A stretch of DNA of 64,000 nucleotides from Mixophyes australis. Its lineage: Eukaryota; Chordata; Amphibia; Anura; Limnodynastidae. The stretch spans positions 86,321,418-86,385,417 of the forward strand of contig JAVHZZ010000003.1 of NCBI GenBank assembly GCA_036250195.1, given 5' to 3'. Made by a program: the position numbers and the translations under genes. This document shows, in pieces, positions 48,753 through 62,240 of the stretch (within the stretch, counting starts at the first letter, position 1; each line of letters opens with the position of its first letter). The notes below the pieces were generated by a model. That model made no database searches, had not been told where the DNA came from, and saw nothing but the letters and a program-made list of their open reading frames with translations.

Positions 48753-49109
48753 GGTATATAGATGTATTCCTACTCTGCCATTGTATTTTTTTATACAGAG
48801 GAATAGGAAAAAAACATTTAATGCTAATATAATAATACAGAATTGAAGAGATTGACACATGTCACATCAGTTACAAAAACAAAAGTTTAAAGACAATATG
48901 AATTTTTACATGTGTTTACAATGTATGTTGTATACACTTGCATACAGGAACACATAAATGACATATGGCGCATGTGAAACAGGTTTATTTTTGCTTGTCT
49001 ATTAAAAGAATACTATTACCGTTTGATTGATGTTTTGACAGAGCACCATGTGACAAAAGTAGAGACAACAATATAAATTTAAATATACACACCCAGAAAA
49101 GCATCGCTG

Positions 49110-49760
49110 TTGGAGGAACTATCAGCAGTCTGTTGGGCTATTGGTCATGAGGGGTTTAGTACCAATTAACGGTAGTGTCTACCCTGACAGGGGACAGAAC
49201 GACATGAGGATTACGACTACCTAGTACACCGACCTTCCAAGAAAACTACTGATCGCAATCCAGATGACTTCATATTCCGATTGGCTGTCTTGTAGACTGC
49301 TGAAAATGATGCGATTAGAAACACCGACTTCCCTTAAAGCGGCATTGGACGGACCCGCCTGTTATTTATTTCCTGTAAGTATTATCTTAGGGGTTAGGGG
49401 TGTTAGGGTTAGGAGTTCGGTTAATCCTAACCTTAACCTAAACCTGTTCATATCTAATGAACTAGGTTTAGGTGTATTAGGTAATCGCACTCCTCATGCT
49501 GTTCTGTACTCTGTCAGGGGTAGTCAGTATTGTGAAACTGACTACCATCGGGTTGTGAGTATGTACATACTGCAGGATTGGAACATCGTTGTTCCAGCGA
49601 TGAATAAGATTTTTAGTCTGGTTTAAAAATCTCGTTCAATGATACAATGGGCTTTGAAATGATAATTGTTCATCGTTGCAGCGTACACAGTAATGTGATA
49701 TTAGGCCAACCGGTCGTTTATCATCTGATTGACCTTATAGTCGTCTAAAAACTCTGTAGT
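49110..49760. repeat. Unclassified element with telomere-like core
   Basis: Higher-GC block. 49388-49414 contains TTAGGGG, TTAGGGG, TGTTAGGGTTAGG; 49426-49447 contains CCTAACCTTAACCTAAACC, so telomere-type motifs face each other. Outer ends not defined; probably a MITE interior. The 120-codon frame here has no known domain. Confidence 0.45.
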
Positions 49761-50194
49761 GTGTAAGTAGTCTAAGCTTGAGTTATTGTAACTGGTTGCA
49801 TCCTATATTTCCTGCATATTAATACAAACATCTGTTTGAGTGTACACAGTCCAAACATTACTTTTTAAAGAAATGTTATTTCACTGTTCTGTTACTTCAT
49901 TTAGACTGTCATACAAAGGGGTTTCACATTTTCATTTCATAAACATTCCCAGCGCTAGAGATAAGAAAAATTGTGGCAACATTTTGTGGGAAATGATTTT
50001 TAAGGCAAAAATGTTGCAGATGTCATACAATCTTTGGGCTTTGTGAAGTGGAGTCAAGTATGCCAGGAGTCTGATTGGAGGTTTCATCTGTCTGCATATA
50101 AGCAGGTAAGTTCATTAATTGATTTAATTACATGACTTTCAGTTTTATGTATGTTTTAATGAAACATAAGGCAAATCTAGTTTATATAGAGGCT

Positions 50195-50400
50195 GTCCCA
50201 CAATCAGTCGCCCCCCTTCAAAAGTACTGCCCCTCCCCTTCACCAACAAGAAGCTGGCAGCTGCTGGCCCTCTATGTCAACGGCGTGTAGTGAAAGGGTG
50301 CAGCCGTAAAAATAAAGACACCGAATGACTGTCATTCATTCAATGTTTTAGGTGCCCCCTAAACTCTGGTGAACTAGGTAACTGCCTAATTTTAGCTTTG
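50195..50400. repeat. Possible MITE fragment
   Basis: Higher-GC non-coding stretch starting GAGGCTGTCCCACAATCAG. No clear inverted ends. The sequence to 52060 is otherwise AT-rich and gene-free, apart from a dispersed tail fragment at 51760-51815. Confidence 0.3.
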
Positions 50401-52063
50401 CACTGTAGACAGGTGGACTTCATTTCATCTACAGACCCCATTCCTGTGACCTAATTGGCATCCTAATGTGATAAGCTTAAAACCTTAAGAAAAATAGCAG
50501 GAAATAAGACTAATTACAAATGAACATAAATAACGGGTACTCTTAAAATAATCAACAGGGTATTTTTACTGAACTTAATACTTATTCTTGTCTTTTGCCT
50601 GAGGAATCAAAGAATGAAATTGCATATGATTACTCCCAAAAAAATATAAACACTGAACTGGGTTAGTTGTATGATTTTTACTTATATTACCTGATGGGGC
50701 AAATAAAACTCCTACAATCTTGGATTCCACCAATACCACTCTGGTTATCTGGCTCACTCAGTTCTGGAAATTATTGCAATATCTACAAACGCCATCTCTT
50801 CATATTATATGCCCCCAATATATTTTCATAAAGTGTCTGAGTATCTGGATTACAGCTAAAATCAGTGTATAATTATCCTGACATAATCTCTGGGACCCCA
50901 CTTTGGACCAGTGCCAAATTCAAAATTCAGCTTTTTTTCATGACAATGTGTCATAGTCCTGACAGGTCACCTGTTTTGATCATATTAAAAAAAATGAATG
51001 ATCAATTGCAAGAGAAGCATGATATTCACTGTAATCATTTTACAGATTTTTACAGTTCCAACATTATCAGTAATCTGAATTGTATAAAATACATCCTACT
51101 GTTTCTAATTCCCCTATAAGTAGGATTTTTAAAACATTACCCTTTAAGGCTCAAGGACACTTAGAACACTTTTGCAAATAAAACACCCTAACCAGTAAGT
51201 TAGATACACTCTGCTTAACCGGTACCTTTCATTGGCACAAAAACAATACTTTTCTGTTCATACTGTTGAGTTTAAACCTGACAATATTGGATTGGTGATG
51301 TGCTGGTGGGGAGAGTGGCATTTTTTCACATCTGTATTGCATGCCTACCCCATGCAGAGAGGAACATTGTATTGTTGTAGATGAAGGTACTTATTAAATA
51401 AACTCTAATAAGGAGGGTATACCCAATTGTTTTACCTTTGTAGAGTGTTTCATTTGGAAAATAGACCCTTACGAGTGCCACAAAGGTGGATTATTCCTTT
51501 AAATCACACATACTAATCTCACCTGGAGAAAATAATAAGGTGACCCAATTTTTTTTAATTTACTGAGCACACCCAACCTGTGTAAGGCTACCTTGAGCTT
51601 CTCAAATAATCACCATAGTCTGCCCAGGATGTAACTATTATGGCATTTACTGCAGAAACCTTACATCATAATGTCTATCTATAACCACATTTTGTCAAGA
51701 TATGGAAACTCTCTAAAATTATCTGTGTATGTCGTGTATTATATAGCTAAGTTTTAGTAAATCATCCTCATCAACATTTATTTATATAGAACTAGCAAAT
51801 TCCGTAGCGCTTTAAGATGAAGAGGTCTAGATATACTCTTTGCATATTTTTTCATAAAGAAATCTTATTTTGTGGCAGCAAATCAGTTACCTTATGCTGG
51901 ATGTTCTCTGTCACCATCCACTTTTAATTTTGGAAAAATAAATAAGTAATATGATCCATTCTGAAAAAATACCTAAAAAGCACCATAGCATAAAAAAAAT
52001 CTATACGCTCTATAGTCTATAATTTAGTTGTATTCAATCTGGAAGGGCTGTAGACCAGTAACC

Positions 52064-52347
52064 CATACTTGCCAACTTTTCCTCGTTGGCTTCAGGGAGC
52101 TCCCGGCGGAGGTGGGCGTGCAGGGGCGGGGCTTGACAAAATCACATCATTTTGGCCCCACCCCTAAATGATTGTCAAAATTTTGGCCAATTACAGCAGG
52201 GAGCAGGGCTAAGATGACGTGATATTTGCATCATTAAACCCCCCCCCCCCCCCCGCGCCGCCACTTATCTATTGCGGGGGCGAGAACCGGGAGGTCTCCC
52301 AGAAATGCGAGAGTCTCCCGGACATTCCGGAAGAGTAGGCAACTATG
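52064..52347. mobile_element. MITE, CATACTTGCC family
   Basis: Ends CATACTTGCCAAC and GTAGGCAACTATG, with an interior GGGGCGGGGCTTGACA block and a run of 16 C (52239-52254). A further right-hand fragment of the same family lies at about 52560-52665 (GAGTCTCCCTGACATTC, GTTGTCAAGTATG). Confidence 0.85.
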
Positions 52348-53302
52348 CATTAAAGAAAAGCAGCTAATGAATCTCTAGAGACTGATGTGTCTTTTACATT
52401 TCTGTCTCCATTACTGAAGTCATGTTGTCTTAACTGTCTGTCTTTGATTAAATCTTGGTCTCCATGAAAATGGCCACCTCCATAGGTATCAATACAAGGA
52501 CATAGGACACAATTTCTGAACTGTGTCACCATGCCACAGATGGCGAAGCCAACCACGTCTTGTACTGGCTCAGCATCAGGGAGAATGCCAGACTCTTCAG
52601 TGAGTGAGGGAGATCACCCCTATTTTAGGGAGTCTCCCTGACATTCATGGAGAGTTGTCAAGTATGCAGTAACATTAACACGTCACAATATTATATAGCA
52701 TATAGTCTTTAGGATCTGCTAAGGCTTTGATTTTCTCGGGATTACAATATACATCTTATTGGCTTCCAGGTTATAGCTTGTGATACTGTGCAGGTTCATG
52801 CTCACAAGTACTTTATGTGTTCTGAGTGTATCGTTAATATATAATAATCACTACAAAATCTAAAGTTTATAAATGAAGACAAATAAATATAAAAATAATA
52901 AATACATATATAACTGTATCCACAGTTCCCTGTTAAGCTTAACAAGACAATGTCACATATTCTGCAATCACATGAATTACAATTTGTATCTTTGTTCCTG
53001 AGCCATGCACCAGAACTAAATTAAAATACATATAGTTGATATCACTGTACCTGAGAGAACTAGCCAAATACATTTTCATTCACAGGGGCTGCACACATTT
53101 TACAAAATAAGCAATTATACAAAGTCATGCAATTGTGTATTTTTAATTATTCCATGTTTTTCAAGAAAATAAATCATACAAATGTATTCCAAAGTGCTGC
53201 AAAACAGAATAAATTATCCAGAGTGTAACTGTTCTTGGCATGGAAATTGGTCTAGCAACACAGGAGTTAAAATTAATGCTGCTATATTTTCTGTTAACTC
53301 TA

Positions 53303-53308
<6 letters not shown>

Positions 53309-53342
<34 letters not shown>
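53309..53342. repeat. (AT)n microsatellite
   Basis: Perfect AT repeat. Confidence 0.95.
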
Positions 53343-53344
<2 letters not shown>

Positions 53345-53726
53345 TTTTTGTTATCTATATGTATTCACTAAACATGCAATTTACTAATGTTTAAGGAAAG
53401 TTCTAAGGCTTGAAATAAGTGTATCTGCCGACCTGCCCTAAGGTGATAAGAACATCTCATATGTCACAAACATGCCATATCAACTAATAAAATTCTATCT
53501 TTGATCAGTCTAGTGTAAATTAGACAAAATTTGCATGCAACAAAATAGTAGAGGATTCAAGATTTGAAAAATATTTCCATAAATACTGTATAATTTCTAT
53601 ATCATATTTCAGATCAGTATTTTTTGTTTTTATTACCCCCAAAAATGATGTTCGTTCACATAAACTCCAATAAATAAATGTCAAGCAATGTGTTCTAATG
53701 TCATCACTTATAATAAGTGAGTCTTG

Positions 53727-53901
53727 GGGCTAGATTTACTAAGCTGCGGGTTTGAAAAAGTGGGGATGTTGCCTATAGCAACCAATCAGATTCTAGCTTT
53801 CATTTATTTAGTACCTTCTACAAAATGATAGCTAGAATCTGATTGGTTGCTATAGGCAACATCCCCACTTTTTCAAACCCGCAGCTTAGTAAATCTAGCC
53901 C
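53727..53901. mobile_element. CCAATCAGATT MITE, youngest copy
   Basis: Nearly perfect inverted arms of about 75 bp from GGGCTAGATTTACTAAGC inward, including GTTGCCTATAGCAACCAATC. TTG occurs on both sides (53724-53726, 53902-53904), a possible 3-bp target duplication. Arms are closer to identity than in the copies at 37176 and 41426. The sequence from 53905 to 54740 shows no gene. Confidence 0.88.
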
Positions 53902-54744
53902 TTGATGCCATCACTGCAATGTTTATTAGGAAAAGATGTATATTGTAAGAAATAATGGTCCCCTACTATAATCTTTAATAAATATTAAAAGTACCTTAGA
54001 TTTCTGTGGCCAGTATAAAAACTTGGCCTACAGCCTTTGTTTTAATTTGATCACAGAGCTACCCTGTGACTTTTAATATCCATATAGATTACAGTATAGA
54101 GAGCATTATCCCATATATATTGGTAGGTCGCTTAAACAGACATGTAATAAATACCAGCAAATCAGATGTTTGCTTTGCAGGGGTTTAGGATCTCATCCAT
54201 TGTACACTTTGAAATAGGACAAATTGATTTTACTACTGGGAGTTATATTTTTTCATCCAAAGATATAATTTCACAAGAAGAGAAAGCTCTTGAGTGCCAG
54301 CATTCCAATACACACATGGAAATACTTTTTTTTAAGTGTTGTTTAAAGATTCTGGCAAGCAAAATCATGTCAGGGATTTATGGACATATAATTATTTATT
54401 TGTGGAACTATTTACACATTTAACTTTTCAAGAAAAATTGTACAGGCGAAAAAAGTCTCTACTTTGTGAAAGCAAGATTGCTAATAAATCCGCTGTATAC
54501 TTTGTGCACATGAATATGGAAAGCATTTCTAAGTAATTTTACTATATAATTCAGAGAAATGGGAAGATTTCAAAAAAGACAATTCAGAGGAGCAGAGCTG
54601 ATAAATTTGAAATAAGCAAACATTTTGTTTCACTGTTACACAGTCTCATAATATACACAGTTCATGCTGAAGAAACACAAAAGATGTAAATTTATATTTG
54701 AGTCCCTTTTCATTTATTGAGTATTAGCAAAAAATAAATTTGTA

Positions 54745-55080
54745 TTATTATTATTGCAGTACCGTGTTAGCCAGAAAAATCTATGTGATGTTAAATACTT
54801 TTGTGTCAAAAAAGATAACAGTATTATAGGAGTGATACCTTTATTGGCTAACCAAAAGAAATGTATATATTTGCTAGCTTTTAGAGCACAGAGGCACCTT
54901 CATCAGGCAAGTTACAAATGAATGACTGAGAAAAGGGCACAACATTTAAGAGATGTTACATCAAGCAATTTGTAAAGAGGGGGAGGAATACATCATTAAG
55001 ATAAGCTAAAGTAATAAAATGAAGGTTTTCATTAGGGATGGAAGAGTAAAATTCCTAGGAGTTTAGAGATCTGGAGCTAC
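54745..55080 (-). mobile_element. Penelope-like 3' region with hammerhead-like motif
   Basis: On the minus strand CCTGATGAAGGTGCC (54907-54893) is followed by TGTGCTCTAAAAGC, then AAATATATACATTTC, TTGGTTAGCCAATAAAGG and a CTGGCTAACACGGTAC end (54777-54753). The CTGATGA core (54906-54900) is exact and the second core half is C(T)AAAAGC where GAAA is expected, so it is one base off. Repeats of this type occur widely in fish, frogs and reptiles and have been linked to Penelope-like elements. No coding region. Confidence 0.5.
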
Positions 55081-55104
55081 TCTGCTGTGGGGTGTGAAGT
55101 GTGT

Positions 55105-55300
55105 CCATATCAGGGGCGCACGGAGGATTGTAGGGGGGGGGTTTCTCCCCGCCGACCCCAAAAAAAAAATAACCCGAGAGAGAGCTGCTGCGCATGCGCC
55201 CGCGCATGCGCAGCACCTCCGTTTCGCCACCGCTGTCCTATACAGCAGCCGTGGCGCTGTCTAAGAAGCGTCTGCGGCGGTGCTGTATACTTGGGTTAAG
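55105..55300. repeat. GC-rich MITE fragment
   Basis: Begins CAGGGGCGCACGGAGGATTG and contains the palindromic GCTGCGCATGCGCCCGCGCATGCGCAGC type hairpin (55187-55214, interrupted for quotation only by its central CC). No right end defined. Confidence 0.45.
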
Positions 55301-55559
55301 CACAGTCAATAAATGTCAAAAGAGAACAGAATCCCAAAAAGCTAGAGAACCCTAAGGTGAATCACTTAAATATTTAAAATGAGGATCTTGAAAAACTGTA
55401 AGACTTAAATGTGTAAAATATTCATTCCTATGCAGATATAATTATATTGACAGCACTATAGTTGACTAGCACAGACTTTTCACTTGAACAGCTGTTTTCC
55501 CACTGCCTGGCTGACAAGATGACTTGAGCATGCAAAACAAGTGCCCCTTCATTCCCTAG

Positions 55560-55940
55560 CACATGCACTCCCCAACAGCTCAAATCACTAGCACAGCTTT
55601 TCTTTCATATGCCCCTTGACAACAATTTTTTCTCTCGCATGCCAACTCCTGCTCTCCAGATTTTTCCCTCACATGACCACTGCCCACCAAATTTTCTATC
55701 ACATATCACCCCCTGCCCACAGCTTTTCTCATATGCCACCCTGTCCACCAACTTTTATCTCAGTTGTCCCCTGCCCCCAACTTTGCTCTCACATGCACCC
55801 CTGCCCACCAGCTTTTCTCATGCATGCCACCATACTTCTACCAGCTTTTCCCTCACAAAACTCTCTGCTCCCCAGCTTTTCCATCACAGATCACCTTATC
55901 ATCGGATTATTTTCCACATGCCCATCTTTTCAACTTGATC
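55560..55940. repeat. Pyrimidine-rich minisatellite
   Basis: Diverged tandem units of about 30 bp with the core CCTGCCCACCAACTTTT and CTCACATGC. Overlapping open frames in three phases are artefacts of the repeat. Confidence 0.75.
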
Positions 55941-56529
55941 GCCTTACCTGACCATCCTTCAGTGCTTACTGCTACGTAGGAACAGTAACTTATGCAGCCA
56001 TCCACCTGCACTGGATGGAAACAAACCTCCACCCTTACATTCAGCCTAAATCACATGAAGCTGAGCAACAGGGGCAGAGGAACATGTCTTGAGCTCCTCC
56101 AATCAGGGCTTGACACGCGCTCCTCTAAGCCCGGATGCTCAGCCTCACTAGAGAGACAGAGCAGCACTCAGGTCTCCCCTGCTGTTCTGTCAGTCTAGCA
56201 GAAGAGCCTCTATCCTTCCATTAACCTTTCAGGCACCAGCCTAATAGTGTTTTCTTAAGTCTGACACGAAAGCCCCCCCTCTGGCTAAATATGGGGCCCA
56301 ATATAGTTTTTATTAAAAAAAAGAAATATAAATGCATATAAAAGGCCCTCAGGGAGTGGCAGGTGGGCATACTTGGACCGTCCATGTCCTAACTCTTAGT
56401 TTGTGGTCTCCTACCTTATTGCCCTGATTTGAGTTATGTGCAAATTGTGCCAGAAGGTGTGGTCTCATATTTAGACAAATATGCTCACGACTCTATATCA
56501 TTCTGTACTTTCATATTTTTTCTCCTGCA

Positions 56530-56712
56530 TACTGGTCAACATTCAAACATGCACAATTGGGAAATAATAAGCTCTTTGATCCACCCAAACCCTTCCCCAT
56601 TTCTCTAAATAATGCTCACTTTGGGAAGTCCATTTTCCTGAAAACTGCACCCTTTATGCAGTCTGTGATTTGGGACTGTCCTGACAAAATTGGGACAGTT
56701 GGGAGGTATGAT
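56530..56712. repeat. MITE right end
   Basis: TTGGGACAGTTGGGAGGTATG closes a block with internal TTTGGGACTGTCCTGAC. It matches the inverted motif at 28606. From 56713 to 58440 no gene was recognised, although several 70-95 codon frames exist on the minus strand. Confidence 0.45.
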
Positions 56713-58442
56713 CCTGCAGCACAAAATGTTTTTTTTCCAGGTGCAAATATGCTCTACCATTGTAGACTACATTTTATGTTAATTTTTATATTAATGTTTG
56801 ATGCAATTCACATAAAGTAATTATGGACAAAAAAGAAATTACTCAGAAATGAAAAAAATAGAAATAATTCAGAGATACTCTGAAAAATAGTTCAGGTTCA
56901 AATATGCATAAAAATAGTAAACCAATAGAATGAACCTAAAATTACATCAAACAAATCAAATATTTGGTCATAGGAAGTCAAATACCTTTATTATGGCACT
57001 GCAATGTATTCTGAATTTTGTATATGTCTATCTCCACTACAGTTTTTAAAAATGATAAGCAATATCTGTTATGGATATTATTTTACATGTGGTTTTATAA
57101 TCTGACAAGAGACTCCAAATATTATAATACAAACATCTACCAGTGAGTAGATTTCACTGTTTATGCCAAGAAAAATGTATCACAGTTTGAAAATAAATGT
57201 CAAATGTTCTGGAAGATTACAACACTTCACGGAATTATTTTTTCAAGTAACACGTTCCACTTAGTTATATTTAATTTAGCATCACGATGACATCCAGTTT
57301 TCTTAAAAAGTACAGCAGTCAATACTGTGTACTCTGTCTGCTTTACAACTTGTAATACTAATACTAATACTTTTTGTGGCTTTCTCTGGTGTTTTGTGCT
57401 ACTGTACACAGGATATTCACCAAGCTGAGGGTAGTACCACATGGATGTAGAGGTGACACAGTGGACAGTAACCTATCTCATGATGCTTTCAGTGGTGAAA
57501 TGCTACACACTTAATTGCATGCTCTCAATGACAGGAATATCTCTGTGAATAAAAAGTTAAATAAGTACCACTTATGACAAGCCCCAGATATTCTATTAAC
57601 TGTGACTTGGCCAACTGTAGTCAAAACATTGAGAATCTTGACAAAATTTGTTTTTACAAATGTGTGATTTGCGTTGGTACACAGCTGACACTTCCTATAA
57701 ACCAATGTCTGTCGTAGCAACAAGCAGTACAACTTGGTGAGTGAAACTAAGGAGAGCGTTTAGTTAAAATTTGGAGGGATTGTGCATATAAAGCAGGTAC
57801 AGCATTTTCTATTTTGGTTCTGTACTAGTCATCAATTCCCAAACTAACACAAATTTAACAAACTTGAAATCATTTTAGCTAAGTGCCCATTTAGGGAGAA
57901 CATTCTAGCTGTAATTTTTCCCTCTGTCGAATATTTCTAAGCATAATAATTGTTGGTGACAGTGGTGGCTGTTTTGGACTTTTCTTATGGAATTATTACA
58001 AATATTTAGCTATGATGACTGAGAACTTATCGGTTGTAATTATCTGCATGTGCAGGTTCAGAATGATCAATATGTACATCCTCATCGCCCTCATCAGCAA
58101 GGACAACAAAGCTATATGTACAACTAATAGGTTTGCGTGTTTCTCCCAAAGGAGACTATGATGTCTTTCCATATGGTAGCTTGGCCAAAATTGCAAGCTT
58201 TGTTCCCTGGTGATCTTGACTGATTCTTTCGATTGACTCTTTGTATACATATTATGCACATGATCATTGCCATGTTATGCATGTCACACTGAAAACATTT
58301 GCAAACCTCTGATTTTTGGCTCACAATGATGGCTGCCATTTTACATAGTGAAAGGCTTTTATTTATTGAATTGGGAACTTTCTTTTGCTTTTCTGAAAAG
58401 CTGTAGGTCATTAAGAATTAGCAAAAATGCCACTGTCTGGTA

Positions 58443-58560
58443 TTAGAGATGGGTGAATCGATTGAGCCAATTCTAAAATTCGTTCAAATGTCAGAAACTC
58501 ACTGGCAGCAAATTAATTTGCGAATCTTCCTGAAACTTCCAAAATACACCATTTATTATG
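58443..58560. repeat. Possible MITE fragment
   Basis: ATTAGAGATGGGTGAATCG with AATTCG/CGAATT pairs resembles a dispersed frog repeat. Limits uncertain. The 115-codon frame at 59016-59363 has no recognisable domain and is not called as a gene. Confidence 0.35.
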
Positions 58561-59479
58561 TTTAACTCCAAACCAGATTTTAAAAACACTTACAAAAGGG
58601 GAAGAGGAAGAGGAGGAGGAGGAGTAACATTCTGGTATCAATACCTGTAGCCCCCAGAAACACTAAGTTCTTCATACAATTGCAATAGGAAATGGACGTC
58701 CATAAGAAATTTTCTCTTTAACAGTGGGAAAATATCTATCTTACATCTTGTTGTGGGTTTAAATGCCTCAACCATACCGAAATACAAGGCAAAGCATTAA
58801 ATAGACTACATCTTAAGTGCGCTAAGTTACATAAAATGTGGTCTAATTACGCTTAACTTTGTTGGCAAATACTCTGTGCTTGCCCAACAATACAGCCTCT
58901 CTGAAGAGAAATATTTACTCTAATCTCCACTGACATTGGTGTACCAGATAATCCTGATCCAGAAGTAGCACCATTTATAACCCCCAACAATTTTGAAACA
59001 TAATAGGTACTTTCTGTGACACATACTAATGGCTGCTATAGCTCAGAATTGGAAAAACTTTTCACCCCCCACTGTGGTCAAAAAACTCAATTTTACTTTG
59101 AGATGAAAACATTAGATATGCCATATTACTCCTCTGCTTTATCCCCTATTATCAAATTGTCCAAATGTTACAAGTGCATCACTGAGGGGAAAGAATTGAC
59201 TTATATTCGGTCTAGTCCAAAATCAGATCCCCCTCCTTTCAATTTAAATGAATCTCCTCAATATTATGCTATAAGCTATAATATCGTAGACTATTACACT
59301 AGCTTGGAAAGCATGAAATGTTGTGTTAAATGTAATATTTTATTAGTAATTAGCTTTGTTTAAAGGTACGTCTATCTCCTCCTTTTGTACTCCCTTTTCT
59401 TTTTACTGTAGCCTCCTAATTTCCTTTTTGAAAACTATTGATAAAAATACTAACAAACAATTGGACAAATAAATATCTG

Positions 59480-59740
59480 TGTGGAGTTTGCATGTTCTGC
59501 CAGTGTTTGTGTGGGTTTCCTCCGGCTTCTCTGGTTTCCTCCCACATTCCAAAAACATACTAGTAGGTTAAATGGCTGCTTTCAAATTGACCCTAGTCTC
59601 TCTCAGTCTGTGTATGTGTATGTTAGGGAATTTAGACTGTAAGCTCCAATGGGGCAGGGACTGATGTGAATGAGTTCTCTGTACAGCGCTGCAGAATTAG
59701 TGGCGCTATATAATTAGATGATAATCATGAATAGTAAGGT
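59480..59740 (+). repeat. Dispersed LINE/SINE-tail repeat
   Basis: Plus-strand copy of the 7640-7945 repeat, with GGTTTCCTCCCACATTCCAA, TTTAGACTGTAAGCTCC, GGGCAGGGACTGATGTGAAT and the GGCGCTATATAATTAGATGA tail. Confidence 0.7.
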
Positions 59741-60214
59741 CCCAGGTAATTTACATGACTGGGACTCCTGGACCTGCAACTTTGTCAGTATAATGGACAG
59801 GTGTCCCTGGAATAAACAGTAAAATTTGTTTAAAAAAAAAAAAGTGAAAACTTTAACAAATGTATTAGCGTCTTCACTATCACAATATGTTGTTGCATAA
59901 TGTTGGACTATTGCTTACTACTCTATAAACAAAATAACACAAAATAAACTGCATTATGTTAAGATCCATGACAATTGTATCATTAATACAATAACTGAAA
60001 TGATAACAACTGGATACAAACGATTTTAGGGAAACAAAGTTTTGCCGTTGAACATGATGTTTCACAGGGGTGCAATGATACAAGTTTTTAGTTTCTCTTT
60101 TGCATTACCATTCCATGCAATCCTGTACCACATTGTGTTTGTAAATTCGCTATTTGCTAAATTTACAGTCTATAAATAAAACTGGGATAACAATGGTCAA
60201 TTTAGTCTGCTGTG

Positions 60215-60690
60215 TGCAGGGCTGCCATCAGAGGGGGTAGAGGGAGTACAGTAGTATGGGGCCCCAACAGCAGAGTGGGGCCCCACCAGCCTTGAGCCAA
60301 AACAAATGTATTAGGGGAGGGGGCCTCCGCAATGAACTAAGGGATTTAGCGGGCACAATTTCTAGGCAGCAGCTTCTCCTGTGAGAGTTGGTGTGGGGAG
60401 AAACCTCTGCATGTAATTAAGGATGTGTAGTGTTCCCCCTTGTAGGCAGCATGTCTGCCTCCGCTCCAAAGATATCGGGGGCCCCACAGCTGTCACCATT
60501 TGCTTCAGCCGCAGCCACTCAGATGCCTGGCTCCCGGACAGAGAGCTTCGACAAGGTAGAGAGGCTCCCGGACAGCATCTCTGACGTCATGTAATTAATA
60601 ATGTCACAGCGCTGTCATCAATAGAGGGGAGCCGAAAGGGGACAGCAAGAAGATGGTGGCAGCCATGGCTGTGTGGTGGGGTTGGGTATT
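60215..60690. repeat. GC-rich non-autonomous element
   Basis: Begins CAGGGCTGCCATCAGAGGGG, with repeated GGGGCCCCA blocks at 60260 and 60477. Contrasts with AT-rich flanks. No right end identified. 60691-62155 contains no gene I recognise. Confidence 0.45.
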
Positions 60691-62157
60691 GGGAACACTT
60701 AATGTCAACATTTTACTGAGAAAACATCATACAGAATAATGCAAATATTTTACAGATTCCATTTCTAACACTGTCCATTTAAATCTTCATAATGTTTATG
60801 TAGAATCTGTTCTTAAAGTTAATGGAACTGGATTCAAATAAACTGGATAGTAGTAAAATGTTATTTTAAATATGTGTGCAAAATACACAACATTTTCTTA
60901 AAATAGAAAACACATGTAATCTTTCTTTGTTGGGAGAACATTCCACAGAAAAAATGGCATGGGATGTTCTCAGGGGTGATATCCTTTTCCAATTCCTCCA
61001 GGAGGCATAAACAGTTGTATCTAAACCTTGCTCGGAACGGGATGTATAGGATATTACAATCTAAAGCAGTGCCCTAGGGAACAGAGACTTCCAAACATGA
61101 ATGGGAAAGCCACATTCATTCCAGATGCTAATTCCTACTTCTTACATCATACCACTGGTTCTCAAACATGCTAAATAAATTATTCTCATTCATGCCAATA
61201 ATATTTCTAGTTTTATCATGGAATGTCCTTGAAAACACTCTCAATAAAACAACAACAATCAGAGAAATGTAGAATCAGTGCATGCAATAACCTTTAATTA
61301 AACCTAATATTTTAAATGAATTTAAATCCTCTTAATCTACAGGTCTATATAAGGTAAATGAAGTGTGAATTGTACTGAGTTCTTGTCTATATACTAAAGC
61401 AAATAAGCAAAGTTTCAGAGTGTTATGGACAGAAACAGACTCTCCCTAACACCAGAAACAGGCTCTCCCTATGACAATGCTCTCCCTACCACCACACTCA
61501 CCCAATCAGAGCACACTTCGTACCTTTTCCTTTCACTTCACAACTCACAAAACAGCAATTAATAACTGATATGTTTAGGAGCAATATCTAGCTAACACAA
61601 GTCATGGACCTAAACCCGCCAGGCTGTCATTTTCCCCATACTCATCAACACAGCTATATCACCTGCATCCTGTGTTCCCATTACTCATATACACCAGCAC
61701 CCTCCTTTATTCCTGACTCCCCTACCACCCACATCCCTCAGCTGACAGCCAGACACCTTATATAATTTATTTTCCACTAACCTCCCCAACAATTCTCTTC
61801 TTGGGCTGATCTACCTGGTTCACTTTCTAGTTGTCCCCTTGCTCGCTATTACCTCCATTGCAATACCTTATCAACAGTGTGTCCACCACCCATGCCTGTT
61901 TCCACCACCAGTGGCTGGAAGTTTAAAAGTGCTCTATAATACCCTCTCTGCTTTGGTCACTCATATGGCTCTCTACCACTTTCCTCCTATTATCACTATT
62001 ACCGCATGGTGAAAGATTTCTACATTGACAACAGTGCACACGCAGGAGAGGAGACAACAACATTATTGCTCACACATCTAAGCAACAACAGTGTCTGTGC
62101 AATAAGCCAGAGTGACTCTCTGCTGTAAGTGAGTTGGGGTGGGTGACTGTGCTGAAA

Positions 62158-62240
62158 GCAGGGCCTGATTAAGGGTTCTGGCCGCCCTAGGCTAATATGG
62201 CCGCAGCGCGCCCACCCCCCCTCCTCCGAATATATAGGTG
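62158..62240. repeat. MITE left-end fragment
   Basis: AGCAGGGCCTGATTAAGGG followed by GGCCGCCCTAGGC resembles the 28443 fragment. Confidence 0.4.

Noticed and set aside
49264..49626. 120-codon frame
   Set aside because: Passes through the telomere-like core of a repeat and shows no domain.
55609..55979. Proline-rich 71-111 codon frames in overlapping phases
   Set aside because: All phases are open because of the pyrimidine minisatellite; no conserved domain.
57227..58411. Several 71-95 codon minus-strand frames, considered as a piggyBac-like transposase
   Set aside because: No catalytic motif or consistent frame could be recognised.
59016..59363. 115-codon plus-strand frame
   Set aside because: No recognisable motif, promoter or splice context, and AT-rich codon use like the surrounding non-coding DNA.
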